A stretch of 64,000 nucleotides of DNA. Source: Chitinophaga pinensis (GTDB lineage: Bacteria > Bacteroidota > Bacteroidia > Chitinophagales > Chitinophagaceae). The DNA is taken from contig NZ_VOHS01000001.1 in NCBI RefSeq assembly GCF_007896845.1, positions 124,001 through 188,000 on the forward strand, written 5' to 3'. Positions within the stretch are counted from its first letter, which is position 1. Each line of letters starts with the position of its first letter. Positions 16,064 to 25,296 of this stretch are shown one piece after another. The translations under genes and the position numbers were made by a program. The notes under the pieces were generated by a model. It searched no databases, was not told the origin of the DNA, and worked only from the letters and a program-made list of their open reading frames with translations.

Positions 16064-18883
16064 ATGCAAAAGAAATTGTTTTTACTGGATGCAATGGCGC
16101 TTATCTATCGCGCGTACTATGCATTGATCAGAAATCCACGCCTCACCACCACCGGGAGAAATACCAACGCACAGTTCGGTTTTACCTCTACCTTGCTGGA
16201 CCTTATCAATAAGGAAAAGCCAACCCACATGGCTGTGGCTTTTGATACGCATGCCCCCACCGAAAGACATACCACCTTTGTAGATTATAAGGCCAACCGT
16301 ATGGATGCGCCGGAAGATATCCTCGATTCACTGGACGATATCAAACGCATCATCAAAGGTTTCAATATACCTGTTGTTGAACTGGATGGCTATGAAGCAG
16401 ATGATGTAATCGGTACACTCGCATGGCAGGCTGCCGATGCAGGCTACAGTGTATACATGGTAACTCCTGATAAAGACTATGGTCAGCTCGTAAGAGACAA
16501 TGTGTTTATCTACAAACCGCCCTACATGGGCAATAAAGAAGAAATTCTCGGTCCGAAGGAAGTATGTGAAAAATGGCAGATCACCGATGTACATCAGGTA
16601 ATAGATATCCTCGGTCTGATGGGAGACGCCGTAGATAACATACCGGGTATTCCGGGTGTAGGAGAGAAGACCGCCATGAAACTCCTGTCTCAATATCATT
16701 CCGTAGAAGACGTGATCGCCAATGCTGACAAAATCGGCGGAAAGATGGGAGAGAAGATCAAGGCTGGCGCAGAAAGTGCGATTCTTTCCAAACAACTGGC
16801 CACCATCATTACAGATGTACCGGTTGCTTTCCATGAAGAAGATTTCTGCATCAAAGATCCTAACAGGGAACAATTGATAGAAGTATTTACAGAACTGGAA
16901 TTCAAAACTCTGGGTAAACGTATCCTTGGTGATGGTTTCGCCGCTCCGGCTGCAGAACCGGCGTCTCCTCCAAAAGTGCAGCTGGACCTGTTCGGTAATG
17001 AAATACAGGGCGCTACACCTCCGGCTTCAGAAGAAACACAGGAAGTACCTCTCAGTATTCTGGTGGCTGACAAAAATATCAACAACACGCCGCATAACTA
17101 TATACTGGCAGATACACCTGAAAAGAGAGCCGAACTACTGGCACTCCTGCTGAAACAACAGGAGATCTCTTTTGATACAGAAACCACGGGTACCGATGCC
17201 AATGCGGTTGATCTGGTAGGAATGAGCTTTTCTATCAAGGCAGGAGAAGGCTGGTATATTCCGGTGCCGGCAGACAAAGCACAGGCACAGGCCATCGTAG
17301 ATAGTTTCCGTCCTCTTTTTGACACCACCCATATTACCCTCGTCGGTCAGAATATCAAGTACGATATGATTGTGATGAAATGGTATGGGATCGAATTCAA
17401 TGGTCCCATCTTCGACACCATGCTGGCTCACTATCTTATCGAGCCGGAAGGCCGCCGGGGTATGGACCTGCTCAGCGCACAATACCTTCAATACGAACCT
17501 GTTTCCATCGAAACCCTGATTGGTAAGAAAGGGAAAGGGCAGGGGAACATGCGTGATGTGGAGATCGAAAAGATCAAAGAATATGCAGTGGAAGATGCCG
17601 ACATCACCCTGCAGCTGAAGGAAAAATTCGCTCCTTTATTGCCACTCAAAGCAGTAGATAAGGTATTCTACGATGTGGAAAATCCACTGGTAAGAGTATT
17701 GACAGATATGGAATATGAAGGGATTGCACTGGATATTCAGGCCCTGTCCGACTATTCCCGTGAACTCGAAACAGAGATCAAACGCGCAGAAGAAAGTGTA
17801 TATACACAGGCAGGCGTTCGTTTCAACCTCGCTTCTCCTAAACAACTGGGAGAAGTCCTGTTTGAAAAACTGATGCTCGACCCTAAAGCCAAGAAAACCA
17901 AAACCGGACAATATGCTACCGGGGAAGATGTACTGGCGAAACTGGCCAATAAACACCAGATCGTAGAAGACATTCTGGTATTCCGCGAACTGAGCAAACT
18001 GAAATCCACCTATGTGGATGCCCTGCCTCTGATGCTGAACAAACGTACCAACCGTGTACATACTTCCTACAATCAGGCAGTAGCAGTAACCGGTCGTCTC
18101 AGTTCCAACAACCCGAACCTGCAAAACATTCCGATCCGCACGGACAGAGGTCGCGAAGTGCGTAAAGCATTTGTAGCGAAGAATGAAGACTACGTATTAA
18201 TGTCTGCCGATTACTCCCAGATCGAATTACGTATCATCGCTGCTATCAGTGGAGATGTACATATGATCGATGCCTTCCGTCAGGGACTGGATATCCACGC
18301 TGCGACTGCGGCAAAGGTATATGGCGTTGAACTGGCCGATGTAACTGCGGATATGCGCCGGAATGCGAAAAGCGTAAACTTCGGTATCATTTACGGGGTG
18401 AGTGCTTTCGGGCTGTCTGAAAATCTCGGCATTGCAAGGGGAGAAGCCAAAACATTGATCGACAACTACTTTGCACAATACCCATCCATTAAAAAGTACA
18501 TGGATGACCAGATAAAATCTGCACAGCAGAATGGTTATGTGGAAACTTTACTGGGTCGTAAACGCTGGTTGAAAGATATCAACTCTTCTAACGCGGTTGT
18601 AAGAGGTTATGCAGAACGCAACGCCATCAACATGCCGATACAGGGTACTGCTGCCGACATGATCAAACTTGCCATGATCTCTATCCATAAAACACTCAAA
18701 AAAGAAAACCTCCGTTCCCGCATGATCCTGCAGGTACATGATGAGTTGGTGTTTGATGTGCACAAAGATGAGATAGAGCAGATCAAACCATTGATTCAGG
18801 AAGGTATGCGCAATGCACTACCATTGGCTGTACCGGTAGACGTTGAGATAGGCATCGGCGCCAACTGGTTACAGGCCCATTAA
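16064..18883 (+). CDS. polA: DNA polymerase I
   Basis: A 939-residue family A polymerase for gap filling and Okazaki-fragment processing. All three domains are seen. The 5'-nuclease domain (about residues 1-290) has DGYEADDVIGTLA and the helix-hairpin-helix IPGIPGVGEKTA. The 3'-5' exonuclease domain (about 350-550) keeps the metal ligands in ISFDTETTG, NIKYDMIV and YAVEDADITLQL, so proofreading is likely intact. The polymerase domain has motif A DYSQIELRIIA, motif B RRNAKSVNFGIIYG and motif C QVHDELVFD. The length is normal for the family. It is a single-gene unit with a possible promoter box directly before the ATG. Confidence 0.97.
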   Translation: MQKKLFLLDAMALIYRAYYALIRNPRLTTTGRNTNAQFGFTSTLLDLINKEKPTHMAVAFDTHAPTERHTTFVDYKANRMDAPEDILDSLDDIKRIIKGFNIPVVELDGYEADDVIGTLAWQAADAGYSVYMVTPDKDYGQLVRDNVFIYKPPYMGNKEEILGPKEVCEKWQITDVHQVIDILGLMGDAVDNIPGIPGVGEKTAMKLLSQYHSVEDVIANADKIGGKMGEKIKAGAESAILSKQLATIITDVPVAFHEEDFCIKDPNREQLIEVFTELEFKTLGKRILGDGFAAPAAEPASPPKVQLDLFGNEIQGATPPASEETQEVPLSILVADKNINNTPHNYILADTPEKRAELLALLLKQQEISFDTETTGTDANAVDLVGMSFSIKAGEGWYIPVPADKAQAQAIVDSFRPLFDTTHITLVGQNIKYDMIVMKWYGIEFNGPIFDTMLAHYLIEPEGRRGMDLLSAQYLQYEPVSIETLIGKKGKGQGNMRDVEIEKIKEYAVEDADITLQLKEKFAPLLPLKAVDKVFYDVENPLVRVLTDMEYEGIALDIQALSDYSRELETEIKRAEESVYTQAGVRFNLASPKQLGEVLFEKLMLDPKAKKTKTGQYATGEDVLAKLANKHQIVEDILVFRELSKLKSTYVDALPLMLNKRTNRVHTSYNQAVAVTGRLSSNNPNLQNIPIRTDRGREVRKAFVAKNEDYVLMSADYSQIELRIIAAISGDVHMIDAFRQGLDIHAATAAKVYGVELADVTADMRRNAKSVNFGIIYGVSAFGLSENLGIARGEAKTLIDNYFAQYPSIKKYMDDQIKSAQQNGYVETLLGRKRWLKDINSSNAVVRGYAERNAINMPIQGTAADMIKLAMISIHKTLKKENLRSRMILQVHDELVFDVHKDEIEQIKPLIQEGMRNALPLAVPVDVEIGIGANWLQAH

Positions 18884-18912
18884 AAATGAGTGTTATTACT
18901 ACAATAATATAG

Positions 18913-18986
18913 CCGCGGAAGAGCAATTACGAGTGAGATGGAAGGGGTAAAAATCCCTGCTTCATTCGTAATTGTCCCTCCCGCGG
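18913..18986. repeat. Imperfect inverted repeat after polA
   Basis: The outer arms CCGCGG (18913-18918 and 18981-18986) and inner arms CAATTACGA / TCGTAATTG pair around an imperfect stem. There is no T tract. It may act as an RNA-end structure for polA; I cannot assign a function. The rest of the gap to 19117 is featureless. Confidence 0.6.
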
Positions 18987-19117
18987 TAATACCCCGGAAT
19001 ACATAACAAAACTCCCTCGCAGCATCATTGCAGCTACTGTATTTATCCCTGATAATTAATATTTTTTAACCTCCTTTGCCTCTTGCGTTTTCCAAAATCG
19101 TTTACTAGCTTTCGGCC

Positions 19118-19636
19118 ATGATCCTGACCTCCCGTCTCCAATTGTTATCATGTACCCTGCAGTATTTCGAAGCACTGTTGCAGGGAGAGGAGGTATTGAG
19201 TGAATTACTCCACGTCCGCATCCCCGAACCCTGGACCGAGTATCCGGAAATAATCCTCGTTGCTTACGATAAACTACGTAATGACCCCTCTATGCTGGGT
19301 TGGTTTTTCTACCTGGTCATCCACAAAGAAGACAAATGCCTGATCGGTGCCGGCGGTTTTAAAGGACGCCCCGACAAAGACGGCACTGTCGAAATTGGTT
19401 ATGAAATCTCTGCCCCCTACCGGGAACAGGGTTATGGTACAGAACTGACACAGGCACTGGTACGCTTTGCATTCAGCCATTCCTACGTGAATAAAGTCGT
19501 TGCCCACACAGAAGAAGAATACAATGCCGCCGTAAAGGTGCTCCAAAAATCAGGGATGCATTTTGCAGGAGAAGACCCCGAGCAACTCTGGAAATGGGAA
19601 ATTACCCGCGACCAATACCAATGGCCGCAGGATTGA
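19118..19636 (+). CDS. GNAT family N-acetyltransferase
   Basis: A 172-residue GNAT protein of the RimJ/RimL-like subgroup. It opens LTSRLQLLSCTLQYFEALL, then has CLIGAGGFKGRPDKDGTVEIGYEISAPYREQGYGTE; the acetyl-CoA loop is YREQGYGTE. The C-terminal VNKVVAHTEEEYNAAVKVLQKSGM block is the usual helix-strand end. An insert around residues 30-60 (HVRIPEPWTEYP) is also seen in other proteins of this subgroup. The substrate is unknown. It is transcribed alone after polA; a TAGCTTTCGG sequence just before the ATG resembles a -7 box with one mismatch. Confidence 0.85.
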   Translation: MILTSRLQLLSCTLQYFEALLQGEEVLSELLHVRIPEPWTEYPEIILVAYDKLRNDPSMLGWFFYLVIHKEDKCLIGAGGFKGRPDKDGTVEIGYEISAPYREQGYGTELTQALVRFAFSHSYVNKVVAHTEEEYNAAVKVLQKSGMHFAGEDPEQLWKWEITRDQYQWPQD

Positions 19637-19757
19637 GTTTCCAGCCACCTGCAATCTATTGCATCGCCCATTCATCAATCTTTAGCCTGTAGAAATGACT
19701 GTTTTAGCTTAGATTCGACCTCTTTATTTTACAACAAAAGCTAAAACACCATTAAGA

Positions 19758-20894
19758 ATGAAGAAATGGGCGCTATGCCTTGCCGTTTTCTGTTCTACAG
19801 CGGCGATTGCACAAACAACCAATAAAGAAGGCAGTAATTACAAATTCACTGTTGTGAAGAACCTGGACGCAGGTGATGTTGAAAACCAGGGTAACACAGG
19901 TACCTGCTGGTCTTTCTCCGGTCTTTCTTTCTTTCAGGCGGAAGCACTCCGTATTGGCAAGGGTAAAGATGTCAACCTGAGTGAAATGTTCGTTGTTAGA
20001 AGAATGTATCCTCTGAAAGCAGCGAATTACGTGCGTATGCATGGCAAAGCCAACTTCGGTGAAGGTGGTGGTTTCCCGGATGACCTGCTCTGCCTCCGTC
20101 AGTATGGTCTGGTACCACAAAGCGTTTATGATGGCAACCGCGTAAAAACATACAATCATGCCGAAATGACAGCGCTGTTGGAAGGTGTAGTAAAAAAGAT
20201 CGGTGCTACCGAAACAACTATCAACCCAAACTGGAACAAAGCTGTTGATGGTGTGCTGAATGCCTACATCGGTGATGCTCCGGAGAAATTCGAATACAAC
20301 GGTAAATCATATACCTCCAAAACTTTCGCAAAAGACCTCGGTCTGGATGCTGATGATTATGTGATGATCACTTCATTCACACACCACCCATACTACGAAC
20401 AGTTCGTGCTGGAAGTACCAGACAACTGGAACTGGGATAAAATGTACAACGTTACCTTAAACGATCTGACCACAATCGCAGAAAACGCAATCCAGAATGG
20501 TTATACCATTGCATGGGCTGCTGATGTAAGCGAAAAAGGCTTCAATTTCGCACAGGGTCTGGCGATCGTTCCTGATGTTGCAGCCCTGTCACCTGATCAG
20601 CTCCAGAAAGCTTTCACCGAACCGGTAAAAGAACTGACCATCACTCCTGAACTGCGTCAGCAGGCTTTCGACAACTACGAAACACAGGATGATCATGGTA
20701 TGCACATCGTAGGTATGGCGAAAGACCAGAATGGTAAAGTATTCTTCCGTGTGAAAAACTCATGGGGTACCAGTAATCCAGGTAACGGTTACTTCTACGC
20801 TTCTGAGCCTTACTTTGCTTACAAAACCACCAGCATCATGCTGAATAAAAAGGCAATCCCTGCCGATATCGCAAAGAAACTGGGTATCAAATAA
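19758..20894 (+). CDS. Exported C1 family cysteine peptidase (bleomycin hydrolase/PepC-like)
   Basis: A 378-residue protein with a signal peptide (about 1-19, ending IAQ). The papain-fold catalytic residues are present: Cys in GNTGTCWSFSGLS (about residue 50), His in DDHGMHIVGMA and Asn in RVKNSWGTS near the C-terminus. The layout, with a large insert between Cys and His and an early FVVRRMYPLKAANYVRMHG segment, matches aminopeptidase C/bleomycin hydrolase. Those relatives are usually cytoplasmic hexamers, but Bacteroidota encode exported forms; this one should be periplasmic. It probably trims peptides. It is a single-gene unit that ends at a strong terminator shared with the convergent PL3 gene. 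Confidence 0.9.
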   Translation: MKKWALCLAVFCSTAAIAQTTNKEGSNYKFTVVKNLDAGDVENQGNTGTCWSFSGLSFFQAEALRIGKGKDVNLSEMFVVRRMYPLKAANYVRMHGKANFGEGGGFPDDLLCLRQYGLVPQSVYDGNRVKTYNHAEMTALLEGVVKKIGATETTINPNWNKAVDGVLNAYIGDAPEKFEYNGKSYTSKTFAKDLGLDADDYVMITSFTHHPYYEQFVLEVPDNWNWDKMYNVTLNDLTTIAENAIQNGYTIAWAADVSEKGFNFAQGLAIVPDVAALSPDQLQKAFTEPVKELTITPELRQQAFDNYETQDDHGMHIVGMAKDQNGKVFFRVKNSWGTSNPGNGYFYASEPYFAYKTTSIMLNKKAIPADIAKKLGIK

Positions 20895-20942
20895 GCTTTA
20901 ACGCTTTCATATAGGGTAATGCTGCTGATAGCAACTTCCCAC

Positions 20943-20985
20943 AAAATAGAAGAGGCGGTCTGTAAAAGACCGCCTCTTCTATTTT
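20943..20985. terminator. Bidirectional terminator, perfect 19-bp stem
   Basis: The arms 20943-20961 and 20967-20985 are exact reverse complements with an A run on one side and a T run on the other. The stop codon of the PL3 gene (20984-20986) overlaps the end of the stem. Confidence 0.9.
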
Positions 20986-21682
20986 AATAAGTAGATACCT
21001 GCGAGGCACTGGGCACCTCCCAGAGTTTAGTCACATTAGATGTCGTCATATTCCTGTAACGTACTTTCAGGTTTTTGCTTTCTGTACGTACAATGTTGGT
21101 TCCACCGGAGAAAGTACCTCCGTTAATAGTAACTGTCACGTTATACTGTCCGCTACCATTGGTACGTAACACCTTACCAAAGGTTGTCACCCTGAAGTTG
21201 TTAATGTTGATTGTACCGTCTGCGTTTATCTGTAATACCTTATCATAAGCATTCTTCGCAATACAGTTGTTCAGCGTAACAGTTCCTTTTGATTTCAATG
21301 TCATCGCATCTTCTCCTACATCTATCCATTCTACATTATCGAGTGTTGCATTACCATATACATGCACACCATCGCAACCGGGTGCGCCGATCTTAACATT
21401 CTTCAGTGTTGCGCCATTTTCAAGTCTGAAGATAGGTTTCTGATCTTCTGCCTGACTACCATCGCCCATACCTTGTGCAATGATAGTGTTACCCTTTCCA
21501 TCATAAGTTTCTCCCGCTTTTACAATAATGGTTTGTGTAATAATTACGTTGGCCAAAGCACTTACACCACCTGCCGCTATAACATCGGGAGTCATATTTA
21601 CATCAGAGCCGTGTTCTTTTTTACAGCCCATAGCAAGAGCGCCGGCTAACATTGCCGACAACAAAATCTGGTTTGTTTTCAT
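20984..21682 (-). CDS. Pectate lyase family 3 (PL3)-like lipoprotein
   Basis: A 232-residue protein with a lipoprotein signal (MKTNQILLSAMLAGALAMGC, lipidated Cys20). The rest is a small right-handed parallel beta-helix of the PL3 type: TIIVKAGETYDGKGNTI, FRLENGATLKNVKIGAPGCD, VHVYGNATLDNVEWIDVGEDAMTLK and a repeated N-rich turn pattern. The VGEDAMTLK segment matches the calcium/catalytic Asp region of PL3 enzymes. These cleave polygalacturonate by beta-elimination. No SusC/SusD pair or other pectin gene is nearby, so this is not an obvious utilisation locus. Attachment to a membrane, perhaps facing outward, is inferred. Confidence 0.85.
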   Translation of the reverse strand: MKTNQILLSAMLAGALAMGCKKEHGSDVNMTPDVIAAGGVSALANVIITQTIIVKAGETYDGKGNTIIAQGMGDGSQAEDQKPIFRLENGATLKNVKIGAPGCDGVHVYGNATLDNVEWIDVGEDAMTLKSKGTVTLNNCIAKNAYDKVLQINADGTININNFRVTTFGKVLRTNGSGQYNVTVTINGGTFSGGTNIVRTESKNLKVRYRNMTTSNVTKLWEVPSASQVSTY

Positions 21683-22221
21683 GTCAGTAGAATTTATAAG
21701 TGATCAATAATTCATACAGTGGAATAGTGGGCATGACGATGCCGGTACCATATAGGTTCAGTTTAAAAACAACAGTATTTGAAATGGAATAAGGGCTAAT
21801 TAAGCTGGGCTTTCATCAGGGTTGAACTATCGTATTATTGTTCGCTTTAGGTTCTGATCCGCATTTGATAAGGTCTCTACAGGTTGATGACCGAAATTAT
21901 CTAAAAACATCACATAACGGCATAAACAAGGAATATATTTTTACGCAAACGATGCCGAGAACGATGCCGTAAAAAACCATACTTGCCTTAGTCAATTATT
22001 TTCATTTTGGGATGCTTTTTGAGGCGTTTTTTATCTGTAAAATGAGGGCTTAAGGGTATCAGTTTTATTGTCAGAAAGGAGAGGCTTCTTTTAGCTCAAA
22101 AAAGAAGCCTTATAACGTCTAATATTTATTGACAAAAGCAAGTATTTTAGTTGCCACAGTCATGCTTTCATAGCAAAACACCTACCTGTTAAGGAACATA
22201 GCAATCAGATGATGCTTTATT
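21683..22221. other. 540-base intergenic region with short repeats
   Basis: It contains a direct repeat ACGATGCCG at 21949-21957 and 21961-21969, bracketed by TTTTACG and CGTAAAA, which may be a protein-binding site. A hairpin AGGCTTCTTTT / AAAAGAAGCCT at 22082-22110 may end the minus-strand gene that stops at 22222, though no strong T run follows. No gene was found. Confidence 0.5.
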
Positions 22222-22569
22222 TTATTTCCCCTCTATACGCTGTGCCTCCTGATAAGTACCTAATCTGAGTTTCACAGGGAGCTGTGTCTGCTTCTCCCAG
22301 TTCCATTCTTTTTTACAAAAAAAGCCAAAATGCTGATCGTAATAATCATTTGGTTTCAGAGGAGATTTGACATGCTGATCTGGTCTGTACTGAGGTACCT
22401 GAAAAGAGGAAAAATAAACCGGAGTCGTTACCTCTTTTTTGCTTTCAGCCATCCATTTACTTGACTTAGTCAATGGATAAAGCGGTCCTACTATCAATTT
22501 GGTCTGCCCGGATACTTGTGTAAGGCAAACAATCAGCAGTAATCCTGCTATGGTCGCAATTCTTCTCAT
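22222..22569 (-). CDS. Small secreted protein of unknown function
   Basis: A 115-residue protein with a clear signal peptide (MRRIATIAGLLLIVCLTQVSGQ). The mature part is rich in aromatic and basic residues (YFSSFQVPQYRPDQHVKSP, HFGFFCKKEWNWEKQTQLP) and has one Cys. I recognise no family. It begins 21 bases after the stop of the Sua5 gene on the same strand, so the two may be co-transcribed, but nothing suggests a shared role. The signal peptide makes it likely to be a true gene. Confidence 0.65.
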   Translation of the reverse strand: MRRIATIAGLLLIVCLTQVSGQTKLIVGPLYPLTKSSKWMAESKKEVTTPVYFSSFQVPQYRPDQHVKSPLKPNDYYDQHFGFFCKKEWNWEKQTQLPVKLRLGTYQEAQRIEGK

Positions 22570-22590
22570 CTTTAATTCATTTTTAATCTT

Positions 22591-23208
22591 CTATACAAGC
22601 GCTTCCCAGCTACCGGCTCCTTCTCTGATCAGTTCAGGTTCATCACCGGTACAATCTACTACAGTAGAGAAGGTCATACCTCCTATACCTCCATCCACCA
22701 CGATGTCAACGATGCTGCCAAACTTTTCATGTATGATCTCCGGATCAGTATATTCCTCTACGTATGTTTCAATCGGAAGGGATGTACTCAGAATGGGATT
22801 ACCGAGTTCTTTCACTATGGCCCGGCTGATGTTATTATCTGGTACACGTATACCGACAGTGTCCTTTTTCTGCTTCAGCAAACGGGGTACTGCCCGGCTG
22901 GCCGGCAGGATAAATGTATATGGTCCCGGCAGCGCTTTTTTCAGCATCCTGAAAGTGGGCGTATCCACACTCTTCGCATAGTCTGATAAATGGCTGAGGT
23001 CATAACATATAAAAGAGAACTGGGCTTTGGCTGGATTGATATGTTTAATGCGGCAGATCCTTTCTACCGCCTTCGGCTGACAGATATCACACCCCATACC
23101 ATACACGGTATCGGTAGGATAGATGATCACACCTCCGTCTTTCAGACATTCAACGATCGTCTTCAGATGACGGGGGTTCGGATTGTCCGGATGTACTGTT
23201 AAGAGCAT
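22591..23208 (-). CDS. L-threonylcarbamoyladenylate synthase (Sua5/YciO/YrdC family)
   Basis: A 205-residue protein. The N-terminus LKDGGVIIYPTDTVYGMGCD is the hallmark substrate-binding segment of the Sua5/YrdC family. It is followed by RICRIKHINPAKAQFSFICYDLSHL and GPYTFILPASRAVPRL, then VGIRVPDNNISRAIVKELGNPILSTSLP. Family enzymes make threonylcarbamoyl-AMP for the t6A modification of tRNA. The KxRxxxxP part is less typical (KHINPAKAQ), which is closer to the YciO branch, so the exact activity is less certain than the fold. It lacks the C-terminal Sua5 domain. Confidence 0.85.
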   Translation of the reverse strand: MLLTVHPDNPNPRHLKTIVECLKDGGVIIYPTDTVYGMGCDICQPKAVERICRIKHINPAKAQFSFICYDLSHLSDYAKSVDTPTFRMLKKALPGPYTFILPASRAVPRLLKQKKDTVGIRVPDNNISRAIVKELGNPILSTSLPIETYVEEYTDPEIIHEKFGSIVDIVVDGGIGGMTFSTVVDCTGDEPELIREGAGSWEALV

Positions 23209-23320
23209 ATTACAAATTTACAAAAACTACTGCGGGAAGGAGCCCCAATTTCCAGGCCAACACCTGTTGCACATTAAATAATCTTACTATCTTTCCGGCC
23301 AATTTGAAAAACCAATCCGG

Positions 23321-24034
23321 ATGAATACAAAAGGGATTGTTCCGAGAACATGGCGAAGGGTCAAGAAGATCGCACTTATTCTGTTTATAGCACAATTTGT
23401 CTACATCATTATTCTGAAGTGGATTAATCCTCCCATCACCCTGACCATGATATCAAGCTGGTTTAGTCTGATCGGCACCGATAAACACTTTCATAAAACC
23501 TGGGTTAATTACGGCGAGATATCCCAACATGCCAAACTGGCGGTACTCGCCAGTGAAGACCAGTTATTCCCCGATCATAATGGATTCGACTTCAAATCCA
23601 TTGAAAAGGCGATGAAGCATAACCAGAAGAGCAAGAAAATAAGAGGAGCCAGCACAATCAGTCAACAGGTAGCTAAAAATGTGTTCCTTTGGCAGGGGCG
23701 TAGCTGGATACGCAAAGGACTTGAGGTATACTTCACCTTTATGATCGAAAAAATATGGGGAAAAGAGCGCATTCTGGAAATGTACCTGAACGTGGCACAA
23801 ATGGGAGATGGGATCTTTGGGATAGAAGCTGCCGCCCAGCAGTATTATCACAAAGGGGCCGCCAGCCTGAATCGTGAACAGGCAGCTATGATTGCCGCCT
23901 GTCTGCCCAATCCGGTTAAATACACCGTTATTCCTCCGGCACGGGTCACCTCTTTCCGTCAACGTAAAATCTTACAGCAAATGCGTTTTATCGCTCCCGA
24001 TCCGGATATCTCCGAACTGGTCAGCAGCAAATAA
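23321..24034 (+). CDS. mtgA: Monofunctional biosynthetic peptidoglycan transglycosylase
   Basis: A 237-residue GT51 protein that polymerises lipid II into glycan strands at the outer face of the inner membrane. One N-terminal membrane helix (IALILFIAQFVYIIILKW) is followed by the GT51 domain. The catalytic Glu is in LAVLASEDQLFPDHNGFD; other motifs are RGASTISQQVAKNVFLW, RKGLEVYFTFMIEKIWGKERILEMYLN and GIFGIEAAAQQYY. No penicillin-binding domain follows, so it is the monofunctional type. It is transcribed alone and ends at an intrinsic terminator. Confidence 0.93.
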   Translation: MNTKGIVPRTWRRVKKIALILFIAQFVYIIILKWINPPITLTMISSWFSLIGTDKHFHKTWVNYGEISQHAKLAVLASEDQLFPDHNGFDFKSIEKAMKHNQKSKKIRGASTISQQVAKNVFLWQGRSWIRKGLEVYFTFMIEKIWGKERILEMYLNVAQMGDGIFGIEAAAQQYYHKGAASLNREQAAMIAACLPNPVKYTVIPPARVTSFRQRKILQQMRFIAPDPDISELVSSK

Positions 24035-24060
24035 AACACACATAATCAACGATATACAAC

Positions 24061-24096
24061 AAAAAAGCGTCCGCCATAGGCGAGACGCTTTTTTTA
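24061..24096. terminator. Terminator between mtgA and the convergent NadR-like gene
   Basis: AAAAAAGCGTC / GACGCTTTTTT arms extend through CGCC / GGCG around a small loop. A and T runs flank the stem, so it can serve both directions. Confidence 0.85.
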
Positions 24097-24116
24097 TTTC
24101 TTGTTCTCTTTGTCAG

Positions 24117-24632
24117 TTATAACAGTTTATCAACCGCTGCAATCGCCGAAGTCATTCTTTCATCAAGACTTCCCTTAATCTCAACCCAGGGTACTCCCGA
24201 AGCCATTACCAGATCCCGGTAAACATTATAAAAATATTCACGCATGGTAGGATCAGGGTGCTCTCTCTGCGGATCTTCCTCCCAGGGGATATCGATATAC
24301 GTCAGCAGGTACAGGTCATACTTTCTATCCCTGATGGCCTGCAGTATCTCAGGGTCACAGTTGCCATACTTATGCTCACTCCAGACCTTGATAACATGCA
24401 GATCCGTATCACAGATCAGCAGTCGATTCGCCTGTTGTGCCAGTTGATCTTCCTGTACAAGTTGTCCTTTTGCAATACTGAGCAGATCAGATTGTTCATA
24501 AGGCCGGGATAATCCTTCCAGATACTGTCTCGCATACTCCGGCACCCACATCGTCTGATAATGTGCCGCCAGCTGCTGACTTAATGTACTCTTTCCGGTA
24601 GACTCCGGCCCTATGACAACTACTTTCAACAT
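24117..24632 (-). CDS. NadR-like nicotinamide riboside kinase
   Basis: A 171-residue P-loop protein: VVVIGPESTGKSTLSQQLA is a Walker A motif in the 'GxESTGKS' form typical of the kinase domain of NadR. The following VPEYARQYL and LLICDTDLHVIKVWSEHKYG segments also match. It lacks the N-terminal regulatory and adenylyltransferase domains of enterobacterial NadR, so it should only phosphorylate. It sits 9 bases after pnuC in the same operon; import by PnuC and trapping by phosphorylation of nicotinamide riboside is the well-known pairing. The context makes riboside kinase the best reading. Confidence 0.88.
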   Translation of the reverse strand: MLKVVVIGPESTGKSTLSQQLAAHYQTMWVPEYARQYLEGLSRPYEQSDLLSIAKGQLVQEDQLAQQANRLLICDTDLHVIKVWSEHKYGNCDPEILQAIRDRKYDLYLLTYIDIPWEEDPQREHPDPTMREYFYNVYRDLVMASGVPWVEIKGSLDERMTSAIAAVDKLL

Positions 24633-24641
24633 ATAATAATA

Positions 24642-25277
24642 TTACCTGGCAAGTCCGGCTGTATTTTGTTCACGCCATATCTTTCTCCAGCTGAAATATC
24701 CCATTACCGCTACAATGAAGAGGAAAATGGTCAGCACCGCTGTCGGCAACAGGTGCTTATGAAATAACAGTGGTATCGCTACCAGATTGGATACATTCAG
24801 CACTACCCAGTTCTCGATCTTCCTTTTTGCCAGCAGCCACATACCGGCACAAGCCGTAGCGGATACAAAAGCGTCTATTACCGGCACATCTGAATTAGAA
24901 TAGGTCCTGAGCAGATACCCAAACAGCGCCCATCCTATCAATGTGATGCCCCCTGTGACCACCCATTCACTCCGTGTGGCCCAGCCTATGGGCGTCTCCG
25001 GTTCAGTTGCGCTCTTTCTGGCCCAGTGGTACCAACCATAGACACTCATGACAAAATAATAGACATTCAGCGTTGCTTCCGCATACAGCTTAAACTGCTC
25101 TCTTGATAGCAGGTATGCATAGATACCTGTGCTCACCAATCCTGTAGGGTACAACCAGATGCTGTTCTGCTTACTGCAAATCACACTGATGGCACCAAAC
25201 AGCGCCGCTATGATTTCCAGCCAGCTCATTTGATGTACGCCTTCCAGCAATCCCTGATATAGTGCGTCAAAATTCAT
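24642..25277 (-). CDS. pnuC: PnuC-type nicotinamide riboside transporter
   Basis: A 211-residue protein with about seven membrane helices. Characteristic parts are ICSKQNSIWLYPTGLVSTGIYAYL and LNVYYFVMSVYGWYHWA; the WxxWW-like aromatic cluster common in PnuC appears here as YGWYHWARK. A late TACAGMWLLAKRKIENWVVLNVSN helix pair is also typical. PnuC proteins carry vitamins by facilitated diffusion; relatives carry riboflavin or thiamine, but the NadR-like kinase 9 bases downstream points to nicotinamide riboside. It starts 19 bases after the PNGase F-like gene, so it may share that transcript. Confidence 0.9.
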   Translation of the reverse strand: MNFDALYQGLLEGVHQMSWLEIIAALFGAISVICSKQNSIWLYPTGLVSTGIYAYLLSREQFKLYAEATLNVYYFVMSVYGWYHWARKSATEPETPIGWATRSEWVVTGGITLIGWALFGYLLRTYSNSDVPVIDAFVSATACAGMWLLAKRKIENWVVLNVSNLVAIPLLFHKHLLPTAVLTIFLFIVAVMGYFSWRKIWREQNTAGLAR

Positions 25278-25296
25278 CCTGCAAAGTTATATGGCA

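Noticed and set aside
22082..22110. Strong intrinsic terminator
   Set aside because: The stem is good, but no run of T follows on the minus strand where it would be needed; kept only as a possible hairpin.
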